Assembly (NCBI GenBank): GCA_002387845.1
Contig: DGLB01000081.1
Location: 1 to 39,522 of the forward strand
Direction: 5' to 3'
DNA: 39,522 bases
From: Stenotrophomonas maltophilia
GTDB lineage: Bacteria; Pseudomonadota; Gammaproteobacteria; Xanthomonadales; Xanthomonadaceae
Position 1 is the first letter of the stretch. Each line of letters opens with the position of its first letter. Shown here piece after piece: positions 24,060 through 33,996 of this stretch. Under the pieces are notes generated by a model that worked only from the letters and a program-made list of their open reading frames with translations, was not told the origin of the DNA and made no database searches. Both the position numbers and the translations under genes were made by a program.

Positions 24060-25235
24060 TTAAATCAATTCGATAGCGATGGCGGTTGCTTCGCCACCGC
24101 CGATGCACAAGGTGGCAATTCCGCGCTTTGCATCACGCTTGCGCAAGGCATTGACCAAGGTCACCACCAGTCGGGCACCGGATGCGCCGATGGGGTGGCC
24201 CAGTGCGCAGGCACCACCGTTCACGTTGACCTTGTCGTGGGAAATGCCCAGTTCACGGATGGGAGCCATGGCGACCACGGCGAACGCTTCGTTGATTTCG
24301 AACAGGTCAACCTGGTCCAGCGACCAGCCCGCCTTCTCCAGCACCTTGTGGATGGCTCCGATCGGGGCGGTGGTGAACCATTCCGGTTCCTGCGAGTGGG
24401 TGGCGTGGGCCACGATGCGGGCCAGCGGCTGCAGGCCGCGGGCAACGGCGTCGTCTTCGGCCAGCAGGACCACCGCCGCCGCGCCGTCGGAAATGCTGGA
24501 CGAACTGGCGGCGGTGACCGTGCCATCCTTCTTGAAGGCCGGGCGCAGGGTCGGGATCTTGGCAATGTCCGAGCGGCCCGGCTGTTCGTCCTGGGCGTAT
24601 TCAACGTCGCCCTTGCGACCGGCAACCTTCACCGCGACGATTTCCCCGTCGAAGGCCCCACTGGCCTGCGCGGCCTGGGCACGCCGCACCGATTCGATCG
24701 CATAGGCGTCCTGGTCCTCGCGGCTGACCTGGAACTTGTCCACCGCGTACTCGGCAAACACGCCCATGGGGTTGCCGTCATAGGCATTGGTCAGGCCGTC
24801 AAAGGCCATGTGGTCCACTGCCTGGAAGTTGCCGTAGCGGTTGCCGGTGCGCGAATTGGGCAGCAGGTGCGGGGCATTGGACATCGACTCCATGCCGCCG
24901 GCGACCACGATGCTGGCCGAGCCCGCCTTGATCAGGTCATGCCCGAGCATGATCGCCTTCATGCCCGAACCGCACACCTTGTTCAGCGTGGTCGCACCGG
25001 TGGAGAGCGGCAGGCCGGCGGCGATGGCCGCCTGGCGGGCCGGGGCCTGGCCCAGGTTGGCCGGCAGCACGCAGCCCATGATCACTTCGGTGACGTCTGC
25101 GGCAGGGACGCCGGACTGCGCCAGCGCCGCCTGGATCGCGGTCGCGCCCAGCGTCGGCGCGGGCACGCCGTTGAACTGACCCAGGAAGGAACCGATGGCG
25201 GTGCGTTTGGCTGCAGCGATGACAATGTTGGACAT
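24060..25235 (-). CDS. Acetyl-CoA C-acetyltransferase (thiolase)
   Basis: Condenses two acetyl-CoA to acetoacetyl-CoA, or the reverse, in fatty-acid or ketone-body metabolism. The 391-residue product has nucleophile Cys88 (NKVCGSGMKA), His347 (ALGHPIGASGAR) and Cys377 (LCIGGGEA), all at the usual positions. It resembles the biosynthetic PhaA/AtoB group. No partner genes of polyhydroxyalkanoate synthesis or beta-oxidation adjoin it. The ATG at 25235 was chosen from the family N-terminus MSNIVIAAAKRTAIGSF; the frame is open 14 codons further up. Confidence 0.95.
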   Translation of the reverse strand: MSNIVIAAAKRTAIGSFLGQFNGVPAPTLGATAIQAALAQSGVPAADVTEVIMGCVLPANLGQAPARQAAIAAGLPLSTGATTLNKVCGSGMKAIMLGHDLIKAGSASIVVAGGMESMSNAPHLLPNSRTGNRYGNFQAVDHMAFDGLTNAYDGNPMGVFAEYAVDKFQVSREDQDAYAIESVRRAQAAQASGAFDGEIVAVKVAGRKGDVEYAQDEQPGRSDIAKIPTLRPAFKKDGTVTAASSSSISDGAAAVVLLAEDDAVARGLQPLARIVAHATHSQEPEWFTTAPIGAIHKVLEKAGWSLDQVDLFEINEAFAVVAMAPIRELGISHDKVNVNGGACALGHPIGASGARLVVTLVNALRKRDAKRGIATLCIGGGEATAIAIELI

Positions 25236-25402
25236 GGCAATCTCGTTGATGCGTTGGCGTTTTGGCAACCGGGGCATTGGAAGCGGCCACGATTCCCGTC
25301 AGACTGCGGGGGAGACCCAGTATAGAGGGTCGAGGTTTACCACCGGTGTCTGTGGGGTAAGCGCGGCACCGGACGGTCATATCAACGTCTGGGGGAACAG
25401 GG

Positions 25403-28288
25403 ATGAAGCAGTTCGCAAGCCGCAGGACCGCGCTGGCCGGGGCTCTGGCAATCGCGTTGAGTGCATGCAGTGGGGGCAGTGGCGGTGAGAACGTCCGGGT
25501 CAACGGCGGCGGAGGGGGTACACCCGTTGTCACTCCCGGCCCGGGGCCGGTCAATCCACCAACAACGCCTCCTCCCACCGGAGTCAAGCCACAGGAGCCG
25601 GCGATCGATGCCCACCTGTCGCTCATCAATGCGGGCGACCGTCAGGGGTTGACCGGCGCAGGCGTGGTCATCGGTATCGTGGACTCGGGTGTCAACCGTT
25701 CCCATCCCACGCTGTCGGGGCGGGTTGTCCAGCGTTACACCTATGTCGACCCGGCCACCAACAACCTCAATGTCGACGACGTGGTCGGCCACGGCACCAC
25801 CGTGGCATCGCTCGCTGCCGGCAACGCATCCGGCAGCTGGCCGGGTGGGGTGGCACCGGGCGCGCAGATCGTTTCTGCCCGGATCATTTCCGACAAGGCA
25901 CCGACGGACGACGGCAGCGGCGATGGCAACGCGGTCGAAGGAGCCTTGGGGCTGACCTCGGTGCACGCCGATCTGATCGCGAGCAACGTCATGATCATGA
26001 ACAACTCGTGGGGCGGACTGTATTGGAGCGACCCGGCCACCACGGCGGCGATCGCTGCCGAATACGCCCCGTTCGTGTTCCAGCACGGCGGCCTGGTGGT
26101 GTTTGCCACCGGCAACGAGGGCAAGGCCAATCCGTCCGACATGGCCGCACTGCCGAGCCAGCCGGCCCCTGCGGGCAACACCATTGCAGAGGAACTGGCA
26201 GAGGGCTGGCTGGCGGTGACTGCGGTCAACTCCAGCAAGCCGGATGAGTTGGCGTCCTATGCCAACGCCTGTGGCGTGGCCGCGGACTATTGCATGGCCG
26301 CGCCCGGCGAAGCGGTGTTCATTGACCCGGCCAACACGGGAACGCCGGCTCCGGATTACTACTGGGGGGCGGGGACCTCTTACGCAGCACCGCTGGTGTC
26401 CGGCGCGGCCGCGTTGGTCTGGCAGAAGTATCCGTACTTCAACAACTATGACGTGCAGCGGACATTGCTGGGCACCGCCACCGATCTGGGTGCCCCAGGC
26501 GTGGACGCGGTTTTCGGACATGGCCTGCTGAACGTTGCCAAAGCGCTGAACGGTCCGGCCACCACCCAGTTCGGCACGCTGGTGGCGAACGTACCGGACA
26601 ACATCGGCACGAGCGTGTGGAGCAATGACATCCGCGGCGATGACCCGTATGGCCTGCGCAAGGACGGTGACGGCATTCTTGCGCTCGCCGGCAAGAACAC
26701 GTTCACCGGCGAGGTGTCGATCGTGCGTGGAACGTTGTCACTGCGCGACGGCGCTACGCTTGCCTCGCCAGTCGAGGTCGGCCAGGCGTATGTGATTGTT
26801 CCCGGCAACAAGGCAACGCTGCAGTTCGGAGCCGGCACCACGCGCATCACCGGCAACGTCAACAACGAATCCCGGGTGGCGCTGGTAACTGCCAATACCA
26901 CGGCGGTAATCGAGGGCAATTACCTGCAGCACTCTACTGCGGAGTTCATCACCGCACTGGGTGCTTCGCCGCTGCAGGTGACCGGTACGGCCACGCTGCA
27001 GGGTGGCACGCTGGTGGTGGAGCAGGCCGTGGCAGGCTACGTGCCGACCGAAAACCAGGTGCAGCCGATCATCCGGGCGGACCAGGGCTTGACCGGTCGG
27101 TTCGGGACGACACGTCGTGGCGGAACGGTGTCCCTGCTGGACGCTTCATTCGTATACGACGCCAACAGCGCCTCACTCAACATCCGTCGCGCCAATGTGT
27201 CGGCGACAGCGGCCACGGCCGGACTGGGGACCCTGGCGGTCGCCTCTGCCGGTCGCGTGGAGCAGGCGTTCGTCCAGCTCGATCAGGGCGAGGACGGGGG
27301 AGCGGGATTTGCCGACGCAGCGGGACAGTTGCAACGTGTCGAGGGCGCAGCGGCGCTGCAGGCAAGTCTGGAAAGCCTTTCGGGCAAGGCGCATGGCTTG
27401 GCCACCGCGATGACCTTCGACAACCTGGACATGAATCGCCGGGCGCTGTCCTCGCGATTCGATGAAGTATCTTCGACGCCGCGCCTGCGTGGTGCCTGGC
27501 ACAGCGCGCTGGGCGAAGCCGGGCAGGGCAGTTTCGCCGGCAATGGGTTCCAGACCCAGGGCTGGATGATGGGCCAGGACGCCGCGATGGGAAGCAACGG
27601 CGTGGTGGGCGTTGCCTTCGGTGAAACCCGCAGCAGCAGCGGTCGCGCCTGGAGCGGCGAAAGCGGTCGCGACCGCCAGTCGCAGGCGCAGCTGTACGCC
27701 GGATGGAACAAGGGCGGTGCCTACGCTTTGGGTCAGCTCGGTGCGGGGCAGTTCACCCGTGAGATCGACCGCCAATTGCTTCTGGGCGCGGGAATGTACG
27801 GCGTCAATGCGCGCTACAGCGGCAGTTTCAGCAACGCCAGTGTCGAATCGGGCTACCGCTTCGGCGGCCGTCGTGCATCGCTGACGCCTTACCTGGGCGC
27901 GGACTACGCACGGGTGGACAGCAATGCGTTCAGCGAAGCCGGCGGTTTCGGTTTCGGCCTGCGCAGCGACGGCAGCAGCAGCCAGCGCAGCCAGGCATTG
28001 GCGGGTCTTCGCGCGCAGGCGCAGCGTGGTGACTGGTCGTTCGGCGGGTACGCCGAATGGCAGCAGATCCTGTCCAGTGACGGCGCGGGATTCGACGCCA
28101 GTTTCGTCGGCGTGGACGCCTGGGCCCCCATGGCCGGCCTGCAGCCGACCCGCTCGGGAGGCGTGTTCGGTGTGTCGGTGTCCTCGTGGCTGACCCGCCA
28201 GTCGCAGCTGTCCTTCGGCTACGACCAGCGCTTCGGACCGCGCGGCGACCTGCGCCAGCTGGGGCTGCGGTACTCCGCCGCGTTCTGA
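25403..28288 (+). CDS. S8 subtilisin-like serine protease autotransporter, lipoprotein type (copy 1)
   Basis: A 961-residue surface protease secreted by the type V (autotransporter) route. The signal peptide ends in a lipobox (LSAC, Cys22), followed by a Gly/Pro-rich linker to about residue 63. The peptidase S8 domain (about 85-380) has the triad Asp94 (GIVDSG), His130 (GHGTTVA) and Ser326 (GTSYAAP). A beta-helix region with an autotransporter-associated repeat (LAGKNTFTGEVSIVRGTLSL) comes next. A C-terminal beta-barrel of about 270 residues ends in Phe (YSAAF). NalP and SphB1 have the same lipobox-plus-S8 plan. A paralogue lies directly downstream. Confidence 0.94.
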   Translation: MKQFASRRTALAGALAIALSACSGGSGGENVRVNGGGGGTPVVTPGPGPVNPPTTPPPTGVKPQEPAIDAHLSLINAGDRQGLTGAGVVIGIVDSGVNRSHPTLSGRVVQRYTYVDPATNNLNVDDVVGHGTTVASLAAGNASGSWPGGVAPGAQIVSARIISDKAPTDDGSGDGNAVEGALGLTSVHADLIASNVMIMNNSWGGLYWSDPATTAAIAAEYAPFVFQHGGLVVFATGNEGKANPSDMAALPSQPAPAGNTIAEELAEGWLAVTAVNSSKPDELASYANACGVAADYCMAAPGEAVFIDPANTGTPAPDYYWGAGTSYAAPLVSGAAALVWQKYPYFNNYDVQRTLLGTATDLGAPGVDAVFGHGLLNVAKALNGPATTQFGTLVANVPDNIGTSVWSNDIRGDDPYGLRKDGDGILALAGKNTFTGEVSIVRGTLSLRDGATLASPVEVGQAYVIVPGNKATLQFGAGTTRITGNVNNESRVALVTANTTAVIEGNYLQHSTAEFITALGASPLQVTGTATLQGGTLVVEQAVAGYVPTENQVQPIIRADQGLTGRFGTTRRGGTVSLLDASFVYDANSASLNIRRANVSATAATAGLGTLAVASAGRVEQAFVQLDQGEDGGAGFADAAGQLQRVEGAAALQASLESLSGKAHGLATAMTFDNLDMNRRALSSRFDEVSSTPRLRGAWHSALGEAGQGSFAGNGFQTQGWMMGQDAAMGSNGVVGVAFGETRSSSGRAWSGESGRDRQSQAQLYAGWNKGGAYALGQLGAGQFTREIDRQLLLGAGMYGVNARYSGSFSNASVESGYRFGGRRASLTPYLGADYARVDSNAFSEAGGFGFGLRSDGSSSQRSQALAGLRAQAQRGDWSFGGYAEWQQILSSDGAGFDASFVGVDAWAPMAGLQPTRSGGVFGVSVSSWLTRQSQLSFGYDQRFGPRGDLRQLGLRYSAAF

Positions 28289-28312
28289 TCTAGGGCGGCA
28301 TGGCGATTCAGG

Positions 28313-28342
28313 AAAGGGCGCGAGGATTTCGCGCCCTTTTTT
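28313..28342 (+). terminator. Rho-independent terminator between the two autotransporter genes
   Basis: An 11-bp perfect stem (AAAGGGCGCGA and complement) with a 5-base loop runs into six T residues. It separates the paralogues into two transcription units. Confidence 0.9.
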
Positions 28343-28514
28343 CGTTCATCGTTCACCGTGAATGGGCAATCTGCGACCCCGGACATTGGAAGGGGGCGGC
28401 ATTTCGGGGCACACTGCGCGCCTGATCCGGCAACCGTCCGGCAGTCTGTCGCAGATGGCCGTCGGGGATGATGGCGCATCGCGTGCGGCGCTCATTTCAA
28501 GTTGGGGAACAAGG

Positions 28515-31388
28515 ATGAAACACGTGGTGATTCGCAAGGCGGTTCTGGTCAGTGCGTTGGGCGTGGCATTGAGTGCATGCGGTGGCGGCGGTGGTGGCAG
28601 CAACGTGCGCGTGGACGCGCCCACCCCGCCCACCACACCTCCCCCGACCACGCCGACACCGACCCCTACGCCCACGCGCCCGGCCGAACCGGCCATCAAC
28701 GCGCATCTGACCATCACCCAGGCTGCCGCCGCCCAGTCGGCCGGGCTGACCGGTGCGGGGCTGACGATCGGCGTGGTCGACTCGGGTGTCATGCGCAATC
28801 ACCCCACCCTGGCCGGTCGCGTGGTCGCCAACTACAGCTACGTGGACCCGCGCGCGAACAATGTGAACATCGATGACGTGGTGGGCCATGGCACGTCGGT
28901 GGCCGAACTGGCCGCCGGCAAGGCCGTGGGCGCGTGGCCGGGTGGCATCGCGCCGGGTGCGCAGATCGTGTCGGCACGGATCATCGCCGACAAATCCCCG
29001 ACGGATGATGGCACTGGCAACGGCAATGAAGTCAGCGGCGCGCTGGGGCTGGCCCCGATCCACCAGGATCTGATCGCCAATGGCGTGAAGATCATGAACA
29101 ACTCCTGGGGCGGTCTGTACTGGACCAATCCGTCGGCCACCGCCGCCATCGCGCAGGAGTACCGCCCCTTCATCGTCAGCAATGGCGGCCTGGTGGTGTT
29201 CGCCACCGGTAACGAGTCCAAGCCCAATCCGTCCAGCATGGCGGCGCTGCCCAGTCAGGCCGGCCCCGGCGGCAGCCGTCCCGCGGCCGACCTGGAGCGC
29301 GGCTGGCTCAGCGTCACCGCGGTCGACTCCACCGATCCCAGCAAGCTGGCCTCGTATGCCAACGCCTGTGGCGTCGCTGCCAACTACTGCCTGGCAGCGC
29401 CCGGTGCAGCGGTGTTCGTGGACCCGGATTACACCGGTGCCGCGGGTACGACGCCGACCTATCTGTGGAACTACGGCACCTCGTTTGCCGCGCCGCTGGT
29501 TTCAGGTGCGGCGGCGCTGGTCTGGCAGAAGTATCCGTACTTCAGCAATGACCTGGTTCGCCAGACCCTGCTCGGCACCGCGACCGACCTGGGCGCGGCG
29601 GGCGTGGACAGCACCTTCGGCTACGGTCTGCTCAACATTGCCAGGGCCATCAACGGCCCGGCAAAGTTCGACTGGGGCAACGTCACCGTCAACAACCCCA
29701 CACTCGGCCTCAACTCGGTGTGGAGCAGCAACATCAGCGGCAGCGGTGGCCTGATCAAGCAGGGCGCCGGGTCGCTGGGGCTGTCAGGCACCAATACCTA
29801 CACCGGCGGAACCCGCATCGAGCGCGGCACGCTGGCGCTGCGCGATGGTGGTTCGATTACCTCCAACGTGGTGCTGGTACCGCAGACGGGCTCGCCCAAT
29901 GCTGCCGCGCTGCAGTTCATGGGCACCAGCCGGGTCAAGGGAAACGTGGACAACGGGGCGATGGTGATCGTGCGCGACGCCAACCTCAACGCGGTCATCG
30001 ACGGCGACTACCTGCACCGCGAGGGTGCACGCTTGATGGTCTCGCTGGGCTCCAATCCGCTCAACATCACCGGCACGGCGAATCTGCTGGGCGGTGATGT
30101 GCATGTCAGCAACATTCTGCCGGGCTACGTCGCGGCCAACGGGCGAACGCAGACCGTGCTGCACGCCGACAAGGGCGTGAGCGGAACGTTCGTCGGTATC
30201 ACCAACAGTCTGACGGCCGGCACGCTGCTGGAAGCCTCGCTGTCCTACAACGCCAACAACGTCGTGCTCACCACCGACCGCATCGACGTGACCCTGGCCA
30301 GCCAGCAGGCCAACATCACCGGTGCCGCGCTGCGTACCGCGGGCCGCGTGGAATCTGCCTTCGAGCTGCTGGACCGTGACGCGGGCGGCATCATTCCAGC
30401 CGGCTTCGCTGACGGTGCAGGCCAGCTGCAGCAGGTTGCAGGTGCCAGTGCACTGCAGGCCAGCCTGGACAGTCTGTCCGGGCAGGCGCATTCGCTGGCC
30501 TCGGCGATGACCTTCGACAGCATCGACATGAGCCGTCGTGCGTTGTCCTCGCGATTCGATGACGTACGTCACGCCCCGCGTCTGCAAGGGGCCTGGCAGA
30601 GCCAGCTGGGCGAGGTCGGCCAGGGCAGTTTTGCCGGCAGCGCCGGCGATACCCGTGGTTGGATGATCGGTCAGGACACGGCGTTGGGCAGCAACGGCGT
30701 GATGGGCTTTGCGTTCGGCGAAACCCGTAACCACAGCAGCCGCAACTGGGGCAGCGACCGCGGCAATGATCGTCAGTCGCAGGCGCAGCTGTATGCCGGC
30801 TGGCGGATGGGGCAGGGCGGTTATGCGCTGGCCCAGCTGGGCGCAGGTCAGTACACGCGTGAAATCGACCGACAGCTGTTGCTGGGGCCGGGTGCCTATG
30901 GGGTCAGCACGCGCTACGGCGGTCAGTTCAGTACCGCCAGCATTGAATCAGGTTATCGCTTCCAGACCGGTGGGCTGGCGTTGACGCCTTATCTGGGGGC
31001 CGACTACGCCCGGGTCAGCACCGATGGCTTCAACGAGCAGGGCGGGCTGGGCTTTGGCCTGCGCACGCTCGACAACGTGTCCACGCGCAGCCAGGCGCTT
31101 GCCGGCGTACGCGCCGAGCAACGCTGGCGCAGCTGGTCGCTGCGCGGCTACGCCGAGTGGCAACAGTTGCTTTCCAGTGATGGACTGCAGTCACAGGCCA
31201 GCTTCACCGCACTGGACAGCTGGTCACCCATGGCGGCGTTCGAGCCGGCGCGTTCCGGCGGACTGTTCGGCGTATCGGTGCAGTCGTGGCTGGGGCGCAA
31301 CAGCCAGCTGTCGCTCGGCTACGACCAGCGGTTTGGGCCGCGCGGTGACCTGAGCCAGGTTGCGCTGCGCTTCGCCACAGCGTTCTGA
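28515..31388 (+). CDS. S8 subtilisin-like serine protease autotransporter, lipoprotein type (copy 2)
   Basis: A 957-residue tandem paralogue of the preceding gene with the same plan: lipobox LSAC (Cys22), a Thr/Pro linker and an S8 domain. The triad is Asp89 (GVVDSG), His125 (GHGTSVA) and Ser323 (GTSFAAP). A beta-helix with the repeat LSGTNTYTGGTRIERGTLAL and a C-terminal barrel ending ATAF follow. The barrels are far more alike than the beta-helix stalks. The ATG at 28515 was chosen because leader and signal match copy 1 (GGGGAACA then AGGG or AAGG before ATGAA). Upstream codons cross the terminator region and are not protein-like. Confidence 0.94.
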   Translation: MKHVVIRKAVLVSALGVALSACGGGGGGSNVRVDAPTPPTTPPPTTPTPTPTPTRPAEPAINAHLTITQAAAAQSAGLTGAGLTIGVVDSGVMRNHPTLAGRVVANYSYVDPRANNVNIDDVVGHGTSVAELAAGKAVGAWPGGIAPGAQIVSARIIADKSPTDDGTGNGNEVSGALGLAPIHQDLIANGVKIMNNSWGGLYWTNPSATAAIAQEYRPFIVSNGGLVVFATGNESKPNPSSMAALPSQAGPGGSRPAADLERGWLSVTAVDSTDPSKLASYANACGVAANYCLAAPGAAVFVDPDYTGAAGTTPTYLWNYGTSFAAPLVSGAAALVWQKYPYFSNDLVRQTLLGTATDLGAAGVDSTFGYGLLNIARAINGPAKFDWGNVTVNNPTLGLNSVWSSNISGSGGLIKQGAGSLGLSGTNTYTGGTRIERGTLALRDGGSITSNVVLVPQTGSPNAAALQFMGTSRVKGNVDNGAMVIVRDANLNAVIDGDYLHREGARLMVSLGSNPLNITGTANLLGGDVHVSNILPGYVAANGRTQTVLHADKGVSGTFVGITNSLTAGTLLEASLSYNANNVVLTTDRIDVTLASQQANITGAALRTAGRVESAFELLDRDAGGIIPAGFADGAGQLQQVAGASALQASLDSLSGQAHSLASAMTFDSIDMSRRALSSRFDDVRHAPRLQGAWQSQLGEVGQGSFAGSAGDTRGWMIGQDTALGSNGVMGFAFGETRNHSSRNWGSDRGNDRQSQAQLYAGWRMGQGGYALAQLGAGQYTREIDRQLLLGPGAYGVSTRYGGQFSTASIESGYRFQTGGLALTPYLGADYARVSTDGFNEQGGLGFGLRTLDNVSTRSQALAGVRAEQRWRSWSLRGYAEWQQLLSSDGLQSQASFTALDSWSPMAAFEPARSGGLFGVSVQSWLGRNSQLSLGYDQRFGPRGDLSQVALRFATAF

Positions 31389-31399
31389 CCGACCGCAAC

Positions 31400-31422
31400 G
31401 TAGAGCCGGGCTCTGCCCGGCT
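31400..31422 (+). repeat. SMAG repeat between convergent genes
   Basis: GTAG head followed by the perfect 8-bp stem AGCCGGGC/GCCCGGCT around TCT. It lies 11 bases after the autotransporter stop and 10 before the convergent leucine dehydrogenase stop. Confidence 0.85.
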
Positions 31423-31432
31423 GCCTTCCGCA

Positions 31433-32530
31433 TCAACTACCGCGCAGCGTCCCCAGCCGCGGCGTTGCGCGGCCCAGCGGCATCTTCAACTTGCCGATCG
31501 ACAGAATACGTGCCTCGGCAATCCGGTCGGCGGCACGCTGCGGGGCAATGCCCTCGCTCGCTGACAGCGCGAAGATCCGTCCCAGGTTGTGGTAAATGCT
31601 GCGGATCAGGCGCATGGCGCGCTCGCGGTTGTACCCGTCGATCTCCAGCGAGACGTTCATCACGCCGCCGGCATTGACCGCGTAATCGGGGGCATAGAGG
31701 ATGCCGCGTGCCTGCAGCTCGTCGCCGAGCTCCAGGCTGGACAGCTGGTTGTTGGCGGTGCCGCAGACGATTCTGCACTTCAACCGCGGCAGTGTGTCGG
31801 GATTGATCGCACCTTCCAGCGCGCACGGTGCGAACACGTCTGCATTGACGTCGTAGATCTCGTCCGGCTTCACCGCTTCGGCCCCGTACTCGGTGACCGC
31901 ACGGTCCACCAGCGCACTGTTCAGATCGGTAACGAACAGCTTGGCCCCGCGGTCACGCAGCAGCTTCACGAACTCCATGCCGATGTGACCCAGGCCCTGC
32001 ACGGCAATGCTGGTCTTGCCCACTTCCTCGTGCCCCAGCTTGTGCTGCAGGCAGGCCATCAGTGCCTGCAGGGCACCGTAGGCGGTGAAGGGGGCCGGGT
32101 CGCCCGAACCGCCATGCACCTGGTGCACGCCGGTGACGTACTCGCTTTCGAGGTAGATGTTTTCCATGTCGTTGACATCGGTGCCGACGTCTTCGGCGGT
32201 GATGTAGCGCCCGCCCAGCGAGTCGACATAGCGGCCGAAGGCACGGAACAGCACCTCGGTCTTGTCCTGGCGCGGGTCGCCGATGATCACTGCCTTGCCG
32301 CCGCCCACGTTCAAGCCCGCCAGGGCGTTCTTGTAGGTCATGGTGCGGCTCAACCGCAGCGCATCGGCCAACGCCTCGTCGGTGCTGGCATAGGGGCGCA
32401 TGCGCACGCCGCCGAGGGCCGGGCCCAAGGTGGTGTTGTGGATGGCGATGATCGCCCTCAGCCCGGCGTCGCGGCTGTGGCAGAACACCACTTGTTCGTG
32501 ACCGGCGGTTTCGAGGGTTTCAAATAACAT
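31433..32530 (-). CDS. Leucine dehydrogenase (Glu/Leu/Phe/Val dehydrogenase family)
   Basis: NAD-dependent oxidative deamination of leucine, and of valine and isoleucine, to branched 2-oxoacids. The 365-residue product has the substrate-binding and catalytic Lys residues in MTYKNALAGLNVGGGKAVI, the Asp region ITAEDVGTDVNDM and a Rossmann motif VQGLGHIGMEF. The oxoacids feed the branched-chain acyl-CoA primers of iso-fatty acids, which dominate xanthomonad membranes. GGAG lies 5 bases before the ATG at 32530. Valine or phenylalanine dehydrogenase activity cannot be excluded. Confidence 0.92.
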   Translation of the reverse strand: MLFETLETAGHEQVVFCHSRDAGLRAIIAIHNTTLGPALGGVRMRPYASTDEALADALRLSRTMTYKNALAGLNVGGGKAVIIGDPRQDKTEVLFRAFGRYVDSLGGRYITAEDVGTDVNDMENIYLESEYVTGVHQVHGGSGDPAPFTAYGALQALMACLQHKLGHEEVGKTSIAVQGLGHIGMEFVKLLRDRGAKLFVTDLNSALVDRAVTEYGAEAVKPDEIYDVNADVFAPCALEGAINPDTLPRLKCRIVCGTANNQLSSLELGDELQARGILYAPDYAVNAGGVMNVSLEIDGYNRERAMRLIRSIYHNLGRIFALSASEGIAPQRAADRIAEARILSIGKLKMPLGRATPRLGTLRGS

Positions 32531-32845
32531 GGCGACTCCGATGGGGCGAACGGCGGTCAACACCGGCGAACGTACCAGCAAAAAGAAGGGCGTAAAACAA
32601 AAAAAGCGACATCGTCGGAAGCAGGAGACGGGTCGCGCGGTCGCATTCTAGAGCATTCCGGTGGAGGGTGCCGTCACATCGGCTCCCCCCGACCGGCGGC
32701 CCAACTGTGACGCAGTTCTAAAGTTGTCGCGTGCCGCGCCGATGCTGTGGCAACGGTGCGTGGGCACCGGCAGGGGCTGGGTGGATCAGGTGCAGGCAGT
32801 AAATGTGATGGGTGCACGGGCCGCGGCGACAGGCCAGGTGGCGGT
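32531..32845. other. Divergent intergenic region, leucine dehydrogenase / HDOD gene
   Basis: About 315 bases between two divergent genes. It has an A-rich patch near 32580-32610. On the minus strand TAGAAT at 32650-32645 is 5 of 6 to a -10 but has no matching -35. No hairpin, repeat or small coding sequence is convincing. Confidence 0.5.
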
Positions 32846-33958
32846 ATGCTGACGGTGATGGTCGGGCTGGCGGCCGCCGGAGCTGCCTGCGCGCTGCTGG
32901 GCTGGCTGTACCTGCGCAGGCCGGTGTCGGTCGATCGCCCGGCCGGGGACGTCAACGCGCGCCCGGCCCGGCGTCCGGAATCCACCCTGCGCGAGGTTCC
33001 GCCACCGACCGGGGAGGCCGCGTCGATCCTGCAGGCCGGGCTGCACGCCCTGGCGCTGGTCCCGCGCAGCGGCCGCCACCAGGCCGCGCCGGCGGCCGAT
33101 GAAACAGGACTGCGGCTTTCGGTGATCAAGGCACTGGAGGCACAGGACTGGTCCGCCCGGCATCTGCCGCGCCGCCCGCAGCTGCTGCCGCAGTTGATCC
33201 AGACCGTGAACGACAGCGATGCCTCGGCGCGTGCCATGGCCCTGATCATCGGCCAGGACCCGGTGCTGACCGGCAACCTGCTGCGCATTGCCAACAGCCC
33301 GCTGTACCGGTTGCAGGCCAAGCCCGTGGACAGCCTTCAACGTGCGGTGACCCTGGTCGGCACCGATGGCATCCGCCAGATCATCAGCGCCGTGCTGGTG
33401 CAGCCGGTGATGCAGTTGCATTGCGAGGCCTTCCCGCAGTTCGGCACGGTGATCTGGGAGCATGCGCTGCTGGCGTCGCGCGCGGCGGCCGACCATGCCC
33501 GGCGGGTCACCGGTGAAGATGGCTTCGCGGCGCAATGGATGGGGCTGACCCAGGGACTGGGCGCGGCCCTGGTGATGCGGCACCTGCTCGATGCAGGCGC
33601 ACGCCATTCCGATGCGCCGCCGTCGCAGGCGCTGGCCAGCACGCTGCTCGACACCTGGACCCTGCCTGTGGCCAGTCGCATCGCCTCGGCCTGGGAACTG
33701 CCACCGGCCGTACATGAAGCGCTGCTGCGCGATACCTCCTCCCCGGAGGGAGGGCTGGCCGGCAGTCTGCGTTTCGCCCGCGCGGCGGCCGCTGCCAGCC
33801 TGCTTTGCCGCCACGGTCAGATCGGGCAGGCGCAGGCAACGGCACTGCTGGAGCAGCTGGACGACACCCCGCCGCATGCGCTGCAGTGGATCTGGCGACG
33901 GCTGCACGGGCGTTCGGTGGAAACCGCTGATGGCGATGAAGAATCTCTGGATGCCTGA
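32846..33958 (+). CDS. Membrane-anchored HDOD-domain protein
   Basis: A 370-residue protein with one N-terminal membrane helix (about residues 4-22: VMVGLAAAGAACALLGWLYL). A variable linker leads into an HDOD domain (about residues 120-310: LPRRPQLLPQLIQTVNDSDAS, IIGQDPVLTGNLLRIANSPLY, SLQRAVTLVGTDGIRQIISAVLV). HDOD domains resemble HD phosphohydrolases without the metal site and act in signalling; no EAL or GGDEF partner is attached. The ATG at 32846 has AGGTGG upstream and puts the membrane helix at the very start. Confidence 0.85.
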   Translation: MLTVMVGLAAAGAACALLGWLYLRRPVSVDRPAGDVNARPARRPESTLREVPPPTGEAASILQAGLHALALVPRSGRHQAAPAADETGLRLSVIKALEAQDWSARHLPRRPQLLPQLIQTVNDSDASARAMALIIGQDPVLTGNLLRIANSPLYRLQAKPVDSLQRAVTLVGTDGIRQIISAVLVQPVMQLHCEAFPQFGTVIWEHALLASRAAADHARRVTGEDGFAAQWMGLTQGLGAALVMRHLLDAGARHSDAPPSQALASTLLDTWTLPVASRIASAWELPPAVHEALLRDTSSPEGGLAGSLRFARAAAAASLLCRHGQIGQAQATALLEQLDDTPPHALQWIWRRLHGRSVETADGDEESLDA

Positions 33959-33996
33959 TCGGTCGGCGCTACCGGACGCTCATGGTCTATCGAGCG

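Noticed and set aside
25319..25326. TATAGA/TATACT as a -10 for the autotransporter or the thiolase gene
   Set aside because: No matching -35 on either strand.
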